Below are positions 31,046-39,661 of a DNA stretch of 45,199 bases, piece after piece. Source of the DNA: Candidatus Babelota bacterium (GTDB taxonomy: Bacteria; Babelota; Babeliae; Babelales; Vermiphilaceae). The DNA lies in contig RXKB01000042.1 of NCBI GenBank assembly GCA_003963225.1, positions 1 to 45,199 of the forward strand, written 5' to 3'. Numbering within the stretch: position 1 is the stretch's first letter; each line of letters starts with the position of its first letter. A program made the position numbers and the translations under genes. Below the pieces are notes generated by a model that was given only the letters and a program-made list of their open reading frames with translations, ran no database searches and was not told the origin of the DNA.

Positions 31046-31507
31046 TTAAGCCATCTTTGGTTGAATTAAAACACGCACAATATCGCCAGTTGCGCTTGCG
31101 ATGTCTAACGTGTAACCTAAGTAATTCGTCGTTGTTGCTTGAATTTTGTGTGAAACATTGTTCCAAGAAACTAATTGACGACGGTTCATTGCTGTACCTG
31201 CTTGCATGGTTACAATACTGCCAACCAAAGCGACTTCAACAATATCATTAGCTTCATAAGCGGCTTTTTTAGCGTTAAATAAAACAACAGCATCTGCTTG
31301 GTCTGCGCTTGCGGCTTCTGTCATAACAGGCATATCGCTTGCTTCTGATGCCACAAACTTTAAAGCATAACCAGTATAAATAGCAGTACCGTCTGCGGCT
31401 AAACCTGCAAAATCTTTAGAAATTTTTACTGAAATCGTGCTTGGGTTCACATTCATTGCGGCGCCAAGCTCATTGGTTAACCCAAATTGGTTCAATTGGT
31501 AATTCAT
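31046..31507 (-). CDS. Capsid cement/decoration protein
   Basis: 153 aa. It starts MNYQLNQFGLTNELGAAMN and has TAIYTGYALKFVA, VEVALVGSIVTMQAG and LGYTLDIASATGDIVRVLIQP, a DUF2190-like beta-tulip pattern. Such proteins coat the capsid at three-fold points. It sits between protease and capsid, as expected. SD GAGGGGG is seen. Confidence 0.75.
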   Translation of the reverse strand: MNYQLNQFGLTNELGAAMNVNPSTISVKISKDFAGLAADGTAIYTGYALKFVASEASDMPVMTEAASADQADAVVLFNAKKAAYEANDIVEVALVGSIVTMQAGTAMNRRQLVSWNNVSHKIQATTTNYLGYTLDIASATGDIVRVLIQPKMA

Positions 31508-31537
31508 ATTTATACCCCCTCTTAATTAAATTATAAG

Positions 31538-32638
31538 TTATTTCTTGTTGTTCTTTTCATGCCACTTTGCCGCACGCTCTGTACGTGTCATTGGTAATGA
31601 AACATGAGCGTTATCATCATCGGCTGGTTTGGCATTTTTTAATTCTTCAAAACTCTTTAAGCCGTCGTTTTCTTCAATTTTTTTGTTCTTTACTTCTTCG
31701 GCCTCTTTAAGCTTTTTAGCATTTTCTTTTTCTTCTTTTTCCTTCTTTTCTTCTTCTTCCTTGTTGTTCTTTGCTTCTTCGGCTTCTTTGGCCTCTTTTT
31801 CTTTGCGTTCAGCTTCTTCTTTTTCGTTCTTTTTAACTGAATTATAGGTGTCAATTAACTCACCAACACCATAAGTATGACCTTCGATGTCAACAATATC
31901 ACCTTTAGTACACATAACAGTACCTTTACCGTTTTCACGTAAGATACCTGATTTTTCTACTGCATTAAGAACTTCGCCTAAAGGCATTGATTTGCCATCA
32001 ATCTCTACATGAAGATTGGCAAGCTCTTCGGCACGTTCTTTGGAATTTTCCTTCTTTTCCCAAAATTTGAATTTCAACATCCCATCCCCCTTATTTTTAT
32101 GTTCCTTAACAATATGGCCATTTTTTCCATTAACTAACATTGTTGGGAACTCTGTTAAAATTTTTGAATCTTCATATCGTGGCTGTTCAACTAAAGCTAA
32201 ATGAGTGAACGACCCGTCGGTTATTTCGCCATCAAACTTAATGTCATGCCATAAGCCCCCCTGTTGAATATCGAGAACATTATAAGCGCAAGAAACTGAA
32301 TATCCTTTTTCTTCGATACAGGCGCGCCCTTCCTCTGTTTCGACAATAAAAGAAGCCCAAAACCATCCATCTTCTGGATTAAACCAAGTCTTAATTACAT
32401 TACCAACAATAATTCCCTGTTTCTTTAGCTCTAAGTAGTTTTCGGGATTGATTGAATGGTGTTGAATACAAACAGGACGGCCAATAAAGCTTGGCAACAT
32501 TCTGTCAATGGTTTCTTTTTTTAAAAGCGCAATACCAGCGTCTGAATCTTCGTATGAAACAATGCCAGGCTCAATAAATTTACATGAGTAAACTTTTGGC
32601 CATTCAGCTTTAGCATTTTGTAGTTGCGGTTTCATCAT
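31538..32638 (-). CDS. Prohead protease with scaffold tail (DUF2213)
   Basis: 366 aa from the ATG at 32638 (MMKPQLQ); an in-frame extension to 32656 is also possible. Residues about 30-180 hold the DUF2213 protease-like domain: GRPVCIQHHSI, GWFWASFIVETEEGRACI, KGYSVSCAYNV, DGSFTHLALVEQPRYED. The last ~140 aa are Lys/Glu-rich (EAERKEKEAKEAEE, long repeats), a coiled-coil scaffold. Fused protease-scaffold is common. It likely cuts itself out during capsid maturation. It overlaps the glycosyltransferase gene. Confidence 0.75.
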   Translation of the reverse strand: MMKPQLQNAKAEWPKVYSCKFIEPGIVSYEDSDAGIALLKKETIDRMLPSFIGRPVCIQHHSINPENYLELKKQGIIVGNVIKTWFNPEDGWFWASFIVETEEGRACIEEKGYSVSCAYNVLDIQQGGLWHDIKFDGEITDGSFTHLALVEQPRYEDSKILTEFPTMLVNGKNGHIVKEHKNKGDGMLKFKFWEKKENSKERAEELANLHVEIDGKSMPLGEVLNAVEKSGILRENGKGTVMCTKGDIVDIEGHTYGVGELIDTYNSVKKNEKEEAERKEKEAKEAEEAKNNKEEEEKKEKEEKENAKKLKEAEEVKNKKIEENDGLKSFEELKNAKPADDDNAHVSLPMTRTERAAKWHEKNNKK

Positions 32639-33323
32639 TTTCTTTTTTCTCAACAAGTTTTGGTCTTAATACATCGGCATTAAACAAAAAGCCATTGTTT
32701 GCGAACGTAACGTGCGCATGAGCTAATTGTACACCAATATGAACATATTGTTGTATGCCGTTGTCAAGGCATAATTGAGCAAAGCAAGTATCGTCTGGAA
32801 CATTGGCCTCAAACTTAAAGAAAGGACGTGAAATATATTTAAAGTCTGCTAATCTAATAAGCGTCATACCAAAACCAATCAAGTCACACTTTAAAACCTC
32901 ACCATCATCTTTACCTTGTGTTACAGGCTTTAGTACCATTTTATTATTAACGCAAATATCAATTAAGCTGTCAGGTGTTGTGCGGTTAACTGCTTGTACC
33001 ATGTAAGGAAATCGTCTGTTGGGATAAGCCGCACCAATAACAGCCTTATTTGCATCAACTAACTTTTGTACAGCGTTTAAAGGTACTTGGTGAATATCGT
33101 CATCTATGCGTAAGATGTAATCAAATTTGTTTTCAAAAGCTGTATCAAATATAAAGTTATTAGCCACAAACCATTGTTCACGGTATGGGAATAAGCAAGC
33201 ATACTCAAAACCTAAAGCACGAACCTGATTGATTATTGACAACAAAGACATTAGCCATTCTTGTGGGTTTGGATTTAAGGCACACGTTGGACAAGCAATC
33301 AAGATTCTTTTAGGCTTCTGCAT
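32610..33323 (-). CDS. Glycosyltransferase-like protein in head module
   Basis: 237 aa. It starts MQKPKRILIACPTCALNPNP and has LSIINQVRALGFEYACLFP, then FDYILRIDDDIHQVP (a DxD sugar-nucleotide/metal motif) and IGAAYPNRRFPY. Closest to GT-A glycosyltransferases found in phages. It overlaps MuF by 14 nt and the protease by up to 47 nt, so it is fixed in the operon. Target could be a virion protein or a host glycan (inference). Confidence 0.7.
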   Translation of the reverse strand: MQKPKRILIACPTCALNPNPQEWLMSLLSIINQVRALGFEYACLFPYREQWFVANNFIFDTAFENKFDYILRIDDDIHQVPLNAVQKLVDANKAVIGAAYPNRRFPYMVQAVNRTTPDSLIDICVNNKMVLKPVTQGKDDGEVLKCDLIGFGMTLIRLADFKYISRPFFKFEANVPDDTCFAQLCLDNGIQQYVHIGVQLAHAHVTFANNGFLFNADVLRPKLVEKKENDETATTKC

Positions 33324-34317
33324 ACTCTCTTACCTCTTTCATGTATTGTTGACGTTCTTGGAACTCGTTTTCTGTAACTATTGGAATAGCTACACACCTG
33401 CAATTAAAATCTTCCCCTGGGTTATTACGTGCGCCTGTTCTGTCATCTGTAACAGGTGGATTATCAAAACTAAACACTTTGCCATCTAATTCTTTGTGGT
33501 CATGTCTAACCCTTGAATCATGGCTTGTTGACCAAATATATTTATTAACTCCAATATCTTTGTATCTAATCTCACGGTATTTTGAAACCATTAGGCTGGT
33601 TTCTTGGCGTGCTAAGAATTTGGCCTTGTTGTATGTAACATTGCGCTCTGACTTAATAACATCAAGTAAACTTTCAGCTCTTACGCCTTCTGACACTTTT
33701 TGATGAATCTTTGTGCGAAGCCTAAGGATTTGCTCATCTTGCCATTTTTGGATGTAATAATCTAAGTTTTGGGTATAAGCCTCGCTTAATTCTTCTTCAA
33801 AACGTGGGTCAAGCGGTATCTCTAAATCATGCGGTGTTATCTTTTGCGTTGTTGCATGAAACTGTTTGTCTAATGAGAAAACAGTATCTTCAAGATGTTT
33901 TTGAACATTTGGCTTTCGTATTTTTGCGCCTTCTAATTTCTTTAAAAATTCTTCGGCCTTTGTAACTTTAAGGCTTTGGTACTCATTACCCTCACGGATA
34001 GCAAACTTAACATCAATAGGCAAAAACTCTTGTTCCAACTGATAGCTTTTTCTGACTTTGTTAAATTTAGCCCCTATCGCCCTCAATCCCTTTGATAAAG
34101 CTACGTTTAAATCACCTAAAAAAAATCCGTTTCGATAGATAAGCCGTCCATCACGCAAAGCATCGAGAAGGGCGTTAGATGAGTTTAAGCGGACGTTTGG
34201 GTCCTTTAGTATCTCAAACAGAGGAACAAATATTGTTTGGTCTAAAGATGCGAAGATGGCTTTTGCAATAGGCAAGCTATATCTATCGAAGTCGTATATT
34301 GGTTTAAGTTTAATCAT
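33310..34317 (-). CDS. MuF-like minor head protein
   Basis: 335 aa. The C-terminal region has KYIWSTSHDSRVRHDHKELDG, FDNPPVTDD, and GARNNPGEDFNCRCVAIPI, which is the MuF motif with its two Cys. The N-terminal half is helical, as usual. MuF proteins attach near the portal and are packaged in the head. Follows a 53-aa protein with an ATGA overlap. Confidence 0.9.
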   Translation of the reverse strand: MIKLKPIYDFDRYSLPIAKAIFASLDQTIFVPLFEILKDPNVRLNSSNALLDALRDGRLIYRNGFFLGDLNVALSKGLRAIGAKFNKVRKSYQLEQEFLPIDVKFAIREGNEYQSLKVTKAEEFLKKLEGAKIRKPNVQKHLEDTVFSLDKQFHATTQKITPHDLEIPLDPRFEEELSEAYTQNLDYYIQKWQDEQILRLRTKIHQKVSEGVRAESLLDVIKSERNVTYNKAKFLARQETSLMVSKYREIRYKDIGVNKYIWSTSHDSRVRHDHKELDGKVFSFDNPPVTDDRTGARNNPGEDFNCRCVAIPIVTENEFQERQQYMKEVREYAEA

Positions 34318-34475
34318 TTAGATTTTGATGCGTGCCAGTTTAATGAGCGTTGTTTACGGTTATTAAAAGCATTTACACCTAGTTTTAGGTGGTCATCCAC
34401 AATTTTCTCAATTTGTTCTTTAGAGAACTCTGGATGCTCTTTTGACTCTTTTTCAATCATTTCTTGGCGTGTCAT
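34314..34475 (-). CDS. Hypothetical 53-aa protein between portal and MuF
   Basis: Starts MTRQEMIEKESKEHPE, helical, basic end (RSLNWHASKSK). It begins with a TAATG overlap at the portal stop and ends with ATGA at the MuF start. The exact packing supports a real gene. It may be a small head-interior protein; no family seen. Confidence 0.65.
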   Translation of the reverse strand: MTRQEMIEKESKEHPEFSKEQIEKIVDDHLKLGVNAFNNRKQRSLNWHASKSK

Positions 34476-35875
34476 TAGTCTTTTTCCTTAGTCGGACTTT
34501 TACCGTCTGATGGCTTTTTACCTTCATCCGTTGGCACATCTTCTTGCATCATCATACCTAAGTTTGGCTGTGGGTCTGCGCCTTTAGATACTTCGGTTTC
34601 CATTGTGAAAACATTTTCTTGCTTTAAAGCGGCACAATATTCTTGAGGGTTTAATATACCCTGTGTATAAAGTGTGGATAACCTGTTAAACTTTTGTGTT
34701 ATGACGTTTTGTTCTTGTTCTGCTGATAATACCCTTAATGGTTTCCAATCATAGGATAAGTCATCTGGTACAAACCCCCAAACCTTCATACAAACGACAG
34801 GAATAACAACGTCAAAAATCTCTTGTGCTTTTTCCCGTTCATTCTCAACAATAGCGTTGTAGTTCTCAATGTCATCTTCACCTGATGCAAAGCCTTTAGA
34901 TGCTAAACCAAAGATTTTAGCCATTGGCATACGGATAGCGGCGGCTAAACCAATGCGGATTTGCTCTAACATTTCAGGTAAGCCCGTAAAGGTTTGTGTC
35001 TTTTGTTGGTAATCATCTTCCGCATCAAGAGTTACAGAATTTAAAAAGTTCTTCATGTATTGAGCTATTTGGATGCGCTTAGTTGTTACGCCTTTAGCAA
35101 TATTTGAAAGGACTTGAGCATTGAACCCTTTAATCTTCCAAACGTCGATTTTGGCTTCATCTAATAGCTCAAAAATGACGTTGTTTTCTTTAAGGTATTG
35201 GTTCATTTCACGCAACACGCACTCAATAACTGACATCCCCCAACCCTGTAAGCGTTGTTTAACAATAGCTGGTGGTGCTTCGCCAACAATCTTAGCTACA
35301 CGGCTTTGATTAATGTTTAGGCCATAATAGGTAAATGTTGAGCGTGGGTCATCTGGTGTGCCATTCCAAGCTAATTCCCATCTGTTAGCTGATTTAAACT
35401 CTAGTGGTGATTTTTCATTGATAGCGTTAAGGTTAAGCGGTTTCTTGTAATCTTGATTGGTGTTGATAATAATACCAGCCCCACCATAAAGCCTATCCCA
35501 ACGCATAGCTTCAATTACTTTTTTAACAAGGCGTAATTTCTTAATCTCTCTGTGTAAAGCTTCAAGTTCTTCTGGGCTAACCTCATCTGTTTTAACACGC
35601 ACGCCACCACGAAAGGCATCATAAACAGGCTGGTCAACTAATGTTCGCATAGGACCATAAAGCACATAACAATACGAAAGCATGACATATTGCAATGAAA
35701 TGAGGTTATAAGATGCGCTATTGTTTAACTCCCACGGCTGTGATAATGGCGCAACACCAAAACCACCGAAGTTAAACACCCCATCCATAGTTGTGTTAGC
35801 AGGACCGTATCCAGCGTTGTTAACCTCTGCGCCTTTTTTAAGCTTAGAATTGTTTGCTTTTTTGATAGTTTTCAT
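34475..35875 (-). CDS. Portal protein (DUF1073)
   Basis: 466 aa. It starts with a basic tail and has LYGPMRTLVDQPVYDAFRGG, MRWDRLYGGAGIIINTN, GWGMSVIECVLREMNQY and AAAIRMPMAKIFGLASKGFASGEDD. This is the DUF1073 portal pattern. It forms the 12-mer DNA gate for terminase. Charged C-terminal tail is typical. Expected size. Confidence 0.9.
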   Translation of the reverse strand: MKTIKKANNSKLKKGAEVNNAGYGPANTTMDGVFNFGGFGVAPLSQPWELNNSASYNLISLQYVMLSYCYVLYGPMRTLVDQPVYDAFRGGVRVKTDEVSPEELEALHREIKKLRLVKKVIEAMRWDRLYGGAGIIINTNQDYKKPLNLNAINEKSPLEFKSANRWELAWNGTPDDPRSTFTYYGLNINQSRVAKIVGEAPPAIVKQRLQGWGMSVIECVLREMNQYLKENNVIFELLDEAKIDVWKIKGFNAQVLSNIAKGVTTKRIQIAQYMKNFLNSVTLDAEDDYQQKTQTFTGLPEMLEQIRIGLAAAIRMPMAKIFGLASKGFASGEDDIENYNAIVENEREKAQEIFDVVIPVVCMKVWGFVPDDLSYDWKPLRVLSAEQEQNVITQKFNRLSTLYTQGILNPQEYCAALKQENVFTMETEVSKGADPQPNLGMMMQEDVPTDEGKKPSDGKSPTKEKD

Positions 35876-35876
35876 T

Positions 35877-36419
35877 TTATGCCTTTTGAATTACCCAAAT
35901 GCTCGATTTATTAAGTACCTTAAACTGACCTTCAAAGCGTTCATCTAAAGCCCTTCTAACACCACCGTGGGCATCATCATAATCATGCCCTGCCATATAA
36001 CCGCCTTTTTTTAGCTTACCAAACCAATCTAAATCCCATTTAACAGCATCATAAGTGTGGTCGCCATCTATGTAGATGAAATCTATAAAGTCATCAATAA
36101 TTATAACCCTAGCTTGGTCTGATGTCATAATTAGGGGCTTAACCTTATCTGTTAAGCGTAAAATTGACATATTTTGCCAAAAAATATCGAATATTGATTG
36201 CTCTTGCGCTTCTTTGACCATTTCACGTTCATCTGGTGCGCCTCGCCATGTATCAACACAATAAACAGCACTTGAGTGTCTAGCTATAATTGATGTTGAC
36301 TGACCTTTCCAAGAACCAACTTCTAAGCTATGAACTGGTTTAATTGTTTCAACTAATTCTTCTAAAGCCGCCATGTCATACGTTGTCATTTGACAATCAA
36401 ACATTAGATTTTTGGGCAT
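35877..36419 (-). CDS. Class I methyltransferase (TylF/Methyltransf_24-like)
   Basis: 180 aa. Motif I LEVGSWKGQST (about residues 35-45), YCVDTWRGAP, then IDFIYIDGDHTYDAVKWDLDWF and GGYMAGHDYDDAHGG. This DGDHxYxxVxxD pattern is that of sugar O-methyltransferases that act in polysaccharide synthesis. It lies 2 nt before the portal start and overlaps a glycosyltransferase by 23 nt, so a linked glycan-modifying job is likely. Confidence 0.8.
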   Translation of the reverse strand: MPKNLMFDCQMTTYDMAALEELVETIKPVHSLEVGSWKGQSTSIIARHSSAVYCVDTWRGAPDEREMVKEAQEQSIFDIFWQNMSILRLTDKVKPLIMTSDQARVIIIDDFIDFIYIDGDHTYDAVKWDLDWFGKLKKGGYMAGHDYDDAHGGVRRALDERFEGQFKVLNKSSIWVIQKA

Positions 36420-37113
36420 CTCTTAAACCTTTCAATAGTGCGTTAATCTCATTATAGGTTGGCTCAACATCAAAACCGACTTGGTTGTTTGCAATACGTA
36501 TGCTTATATCATCTTGCTCTCTTGTATTGTTGTGATGGCAATAGTGAGCTATCGTGATAGGTAAATCAACAACACGGTCAACATTATCATACAGCTTACG
36601 AATCCAAATATCAGCACCCCATGTTGGTATGCGTTCTGGGAAAACATAACCTAACGCCTCAAAGCCATCCCTGCCAATAAGCGGAAAACAACAATATTTT
36701 CCATGCCCTTTTGCTCTATACTCGTTTAGATTATCTTCAATCCATCCGTGAACTATGTTTGCACCTGTGCCAATGTATTCATTAAGCACTCTTTCAGCGA
36801 TTAAATCCCAATCTTTAGTTTCAAACCTAGCATCATCATTACAAGCGATAATCCATTTTCCTGTGCCTTGTTTAGCCAAATAACTATAATAATCCCTAGA
36901 AAAGTTTAAAGACCGCTCTACAATATGGGTTTTAACGAAGCAATATAGCTTATTTTGAAAGAACTCTTGCGTTTCTAAGTCATCACTATCTATTGCTATT
37001 AAAACCTCAATATTGGCCAAATTGGCCGTATTAAACAGTATGCTATCAAGTATTTTTTCTAAAAGTTGTAATCTGCCTCTTGTTGGAAATACAATTGTAA
37101 ACAGTTTTGACAT
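36397..37113 (-). CDS. Glycosyltransferase family 2-like
   Basis: 238 aa. It starts MSKLFTIVFPTRGRLQLLEK and has VLIAIDSDD, then KWIIACNDDARFETKDWD (DDA metal-binding site) and RIPTWGADIWIRKLYD. This is a GT-A fold. It lies between the terminase and the methyltransferase. With the second GT-like gene at 32610, it suggests the phage adds a methylated sugar to a virion or host structure. Confidence 0.8.
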   Translation of the reverse strand: MSKLFTIVFPTRGRLQLLEKILDSILFNTANLANIEVLIAIDSDDLETQEFFQNKLYCFVKTHIVERSLNFSRDYYSYLAKQGTGKWIIACNDDARFETKDWDLIAERVLNEYIGTGANIVHGWIEDNLNEYRAKGHGKYCCFPLIGRDGFEALGYVFPERIPTWGADIWIRKLYDNVDRVVDLPITIAHYCHHNNTREQDDISIRIANNQVGFDVEPTYNEINALLKGLRDAQKSNV

Positions 37114-37122
37114 AATCCCCCT

Positions 37123-38313
37123 TTATGGATGTAAAACATCGAATATACTTAAACTTCCCTTACTGTAATCTTCAAAAGCATATCTAGCATCATCACAAGC
37201 ATGATTTGACTTATCTAGCGGTATTGGTAAGATTTGATTTGTTACCCTGTCACGCTTATAACGGTAGTTTTCAAAATCTTCTTTTGCACCCTTGCATCTG
37301 CTGTGTATGTATATTTTACGAAACCCTTTAAGGAAAGCTATGCCATCCTCAACACTGCCTGCACCTTTTTTAGCCCCTTCAATATGAAATCCCCTATTAG
37401 CAAGGTGTGAAATACCGTCTGGACGTTCGGAGTCTGCTGTTATTTTCCATTTTCGTGCATTAGGCACGCTATCCAAGAAGCTTTCCCATTCATCTATTTC
37501 AACACCACGCCCGTATGCCTCAAACTCAATATAAAGGCACTCATCATGTATGTAGTATTGATGGAAGCTCATTGGGTCGTTTGCAAAACCAAAGTCAAGA
37601 CCTTGAAATCTTTGTACATCCGCTGGACCTGTAAACTCGCAATCAACCTCGAATTTGCCCTTAAATATTAAATCCTCTGCGTAAAGCTTATACTTACCTT
37701 CCCATATCCAATCATATTTTTCAGGGTCTGTTAGCTTACACCAATCCTTTTCTTTACGTAGAACCTCTGGAAACCACGGATTATCACGCCAATTCATTTC
37801 AATGATTAAATCATCTGGTGCGGCGTTTATAACAAATGTCATATTACAAGGGCTTTTTTCTGTTTCAGGGTTAAATGATACCCAAATTTCTGAACCTGGT
37901 TTACGTATTGTGGGAATAAGAACGTCAAGGCTTTCTTGTGTTACCCCTTCCCCTTCTTCTAACCAACAAATGTCAATACCTTCAAGGGATTTAATTTCAT
38001 TGTAGTTGTTACGCAAACCCTTGAATATAAACTCCGAACCTGTCCAGCTCTTGATTGAATGTTCGGTAATATGAAAATACTTTGTAAGCCCTAATTCGTG
38101 TATCTTATCGCATAACAGCTTATGAACGGAGTCTTTAATTGACCCTTGTAACTCACGGCAACATAAAACACGTAGCTTTTGCCTTGAAGTTAATATAATT
38201 AAAAGCTTGGCTATGCTATGGCTTTTAGCACTACCACGGCCGCCTTTAATAATCTTGCGTCTTGCTTTTCTATTGAAAAATGGATAAAACTTAGCTGGAA
38301 ACGTAACATTCAT
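37123..38313 (-). CDS. terL: Terminase large subunit (PBSX-type)
   Basis: 396 aa. ATPase: IKGGRGSAKSHSIAKLL (Walker A, about residues 22-38), LEGIDICWLEEGEGVT (Walker B and Glu, about 108-123), and WVSFNPE (coupling). Nuclease: RFQGLDFGFANDPM (about 235-248), KITADSERPDG, and DDARYAFEDY at the end. It cuts and packs the phage DNA. Normal size for this short class. It overlaps TerS by 1 nt. Confidence 0.93.
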   Translation of the reverse strand: MNVTFPAKFYPFFNRKARRKIIKGGRGSAKSHSIAKLLIILTSRQKLRVLCCRELQGSIKDSVHKLLCDKIHELGLTKYFHITEHSIKSWTGSEFIFKGLRNNYNEIKSLEGIDICWLEEGEGVTQESLDVLIPTIRKPGSEIWVSFNPETEKSPCNMTFVINAAPDDLIIEMNWRDNPWFPEVLRKEKDWCKLTDPEKYDWIWEGKYKLYAEDLIFKGKFEVDCEFTGPADVQRFQGLDFGFANDPMSFHQYYIHDECLYIEFEAYGRGVEIDEWESFLDSVPNARKWKITADSERPDGISHLANRGFHIEGAKKGAGSVEDGIAFLKGFRKIYIHSRCKGAKEDFENYRYKRDRVTNQILPIPLDKSNHACDDARYAFEDYSKGSLSIFDVLHP

Positions 38314-38840
38314 TATTCTTTTGGTAATGATTCTTTGCTTTCCACAAATACAACTTTAATCTCTGGAAACTGTATATTTGAGCCATCCGCATTACCAATT
38401 TCTGTTTTATCAGTCAAAAGCTTTTGATGGCGTGCTAGATTCTCTAAGGCTTTGTTAGCGCCTGTTGAATCAAATTCATAAACCCCAACTTCTTTGATGT
38501 TTCCTTGTTCATCCATGACACGAGCTGTCTTTTGAACCATTGTTCCTGTTTCCCTATCAAACTCCATAACAGGCTTATGTTGCATACATCTTTCAGCAAC
38601 TTCACGGATATTGTCTATTATATAATCAGCGGTTATAAGCGTTCTACGTGATTTAGCATCAAGCTGTTCTTGTACTGCTTTTTTTACGTTAGGGTTTGCT
38701 AATAAAATAGATGCGCCTGTTCTAGCCCCTTTTTTTGAGTATCCAGCTCTAATGTAGGCTTGTGTGGCGTTAAGGTCTTTCACGTATTCAATAACAAACA
38801 TTGCCTGTTTAGGCTCTAGGCCATATTTATTTGATGCCAT
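38313..38840 (-). CDS. terS: Terminase small subunit
   Basis: 175 aa. N-terminal HTH: LEPKQAMFVIEYVKDLNATQAYIRAGYS, then a GARTGASILLANPNVKKAV helix (the Terminase_2 pattern). The remainder includes coils for ring assembly. It recognises the phage DNA for packaging. It lies right after the sigma gene, with a -10-like TATAAT between. Confidence 0.88.
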   Translation of the reverse strand: MASNKYGLEPKQAMFVIEYVKDLNATQAYIRAGYSKKGARTGASILLANPNVKKAVQEQLDAKSRRTLITADYIIDNIREVAERCMQHKPVMEFDRETGTMVQKTARVMDEQGNIKEVGVYEFDSTGANKALENLARHQKLLTDKTEIGNADGSNIQFPEIKVVFVESKESLPKE

Positions 38841-38871
38841 AATAATTATCCTTTTAAGTGGTTACAATCTT

Positions 38872-38901
38872 ATTATAAGCCCTTTAAATCCTTTTTAACA
38901 A
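38872..38901 (-). promoter_or_regulatory. Possible promoter for terminase operon
   Basis: On the minus strand a TTGTTA (38901-38896) and a TATAAT (38877-38872) are separated by 18 bp. The -10 is a full consensus and the -35 matches at 4 of 6. It overlaps the end of the sigma gene and is 32 bp before the terminase small subunit start, so it could drive the late operon. Not proven; the phage sigma may use other sites. Confidence 0.4.
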
Positions 38902-39643
38902 GGTCTTTGAGCTTGTTCATGGCCACTTTTTCTATTTGATATACCCTTTCTTTGGATATATTGAACATTTTTCCTATCTTATTGCGTGAAATACACTGTG
39001 AGCGAAGTGTTAATATTTGTCTTGAGCGTGGGTCAATTATTTTAAGTAAATCGTTTAGTTCTGTGTATTCATATTCTTTAAGGCTATTTTGGTGGGGGTA
39101 TTCAATCTCTATGTATCTCTCGCCTTCGGCGTTTTCGCAATCTAGGCTTAATTTGTCACGTTTAAAGGATATAAGCTTATTTATACGTGTTTTACTAATC
39201 TTTGTTTGTCTAATAAGCTCATTTATAACAAACTCATCATCTTCATCTGGATTTTGGCTTCTTATCTTGCGTAGTTTTTTGTTAAGCTGGACTAGGTAGA
39301 TTGGGAAACGTATTAAGGATTGGCTTTCATCATGCTTCTTTGTAATGGCTTGGAATATCCACCAATTAGCATAGGTTGAGAAACAAAAGCCTTTTGATAC
39401 ATTAAACAGCTTGATTGCTTTCATAAGCCCAAATATACCATTTTGGAAAGCTTCTTCCCGTTGTTCATCATTAAACCACGTAATTGTATTAATAATGCGG
39501 TAAACAAGGCCAATATTCTTTTCAACAACTGTGTTTCTTGATACTTCGCAACCATCTTGTGCTTTAATAATTAAAATTGACGTTTCTTGCTTTGAAAGGG
39601 GATTGGCTTTATTGTCACGGGCAAGCTTTTGAATTATTGTCAT
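38873..39643 (-). CDS. RNA polymerase sigma-70-family factor
   Basis: 256 aa. Region 2: NIGLVYRIINTI, EEAFQNGIFGLMKAIKLFN and FSTYANWWIFQAITK (about residues 43-108), the -10-binding and core-binding part. A middle ELIRQTKISKTRINKLISF is a region-3-like HTH. Region 4: LKIIDPRSRQILTLRSQ and ISRNKIGKMFNISKERVYQIEKVAMNKL, the -35 HTH. It heads the leftward operon that holds every virion gene. It likely redirects host RNA polymerase to late genes. Family by sequence; target sites unknown. Confidence 0.88.
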   Translation of the reverse strand: MTIIQKLARDNKANPLSKQETSILIIKAQDGCEVSRNTVVEKNIGLVYRIINTITWFNDEQREEAFQNGIFGLMKAIKLFNVSKGFCFSTYANWWIFQAITKKHDESQSLIRFPIYLVQLNKKLRKIRSQNPDEDDEFVINELIRQTKISKTRINKLISFKRDKLSLDCENAEGERYIEIEYPHQNSLKEYEYTELNDLLKIIDPRSRQILTLRSQCISRNKIGKMFNISKERVYQIEKVAMNKLKDLVKKDLKGL

Positions 39644-39646
39644 TAG

Positions 39647-39661
39647 GTTTCACAAGAAACA
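39647..39661. promoter_or_regulatory. Degenerate parS-like palindrome at sigma gene start
   Basis: GTTTCACAAGAAACA keeps both GTTTC/GAAAC arms of parS and differs at the centre (ACAA instead of ACGT). It lies 4 bp before the sigma gene ATG (39643). In the leftward RNA it also forms a 5-bp hairpin GTTTC-TTGT-GAAAC next to the start, so it may act on translation instead of as a ParB site. Confidence 0.45.

Noticed and set aside
31629..31847. Plus-strand Ser/Phe-rich ORF opposite the scaffold tail
   Set aside because: Mirror of the Lys/Glu-rich coiled coil on the other strand; no start site or family.
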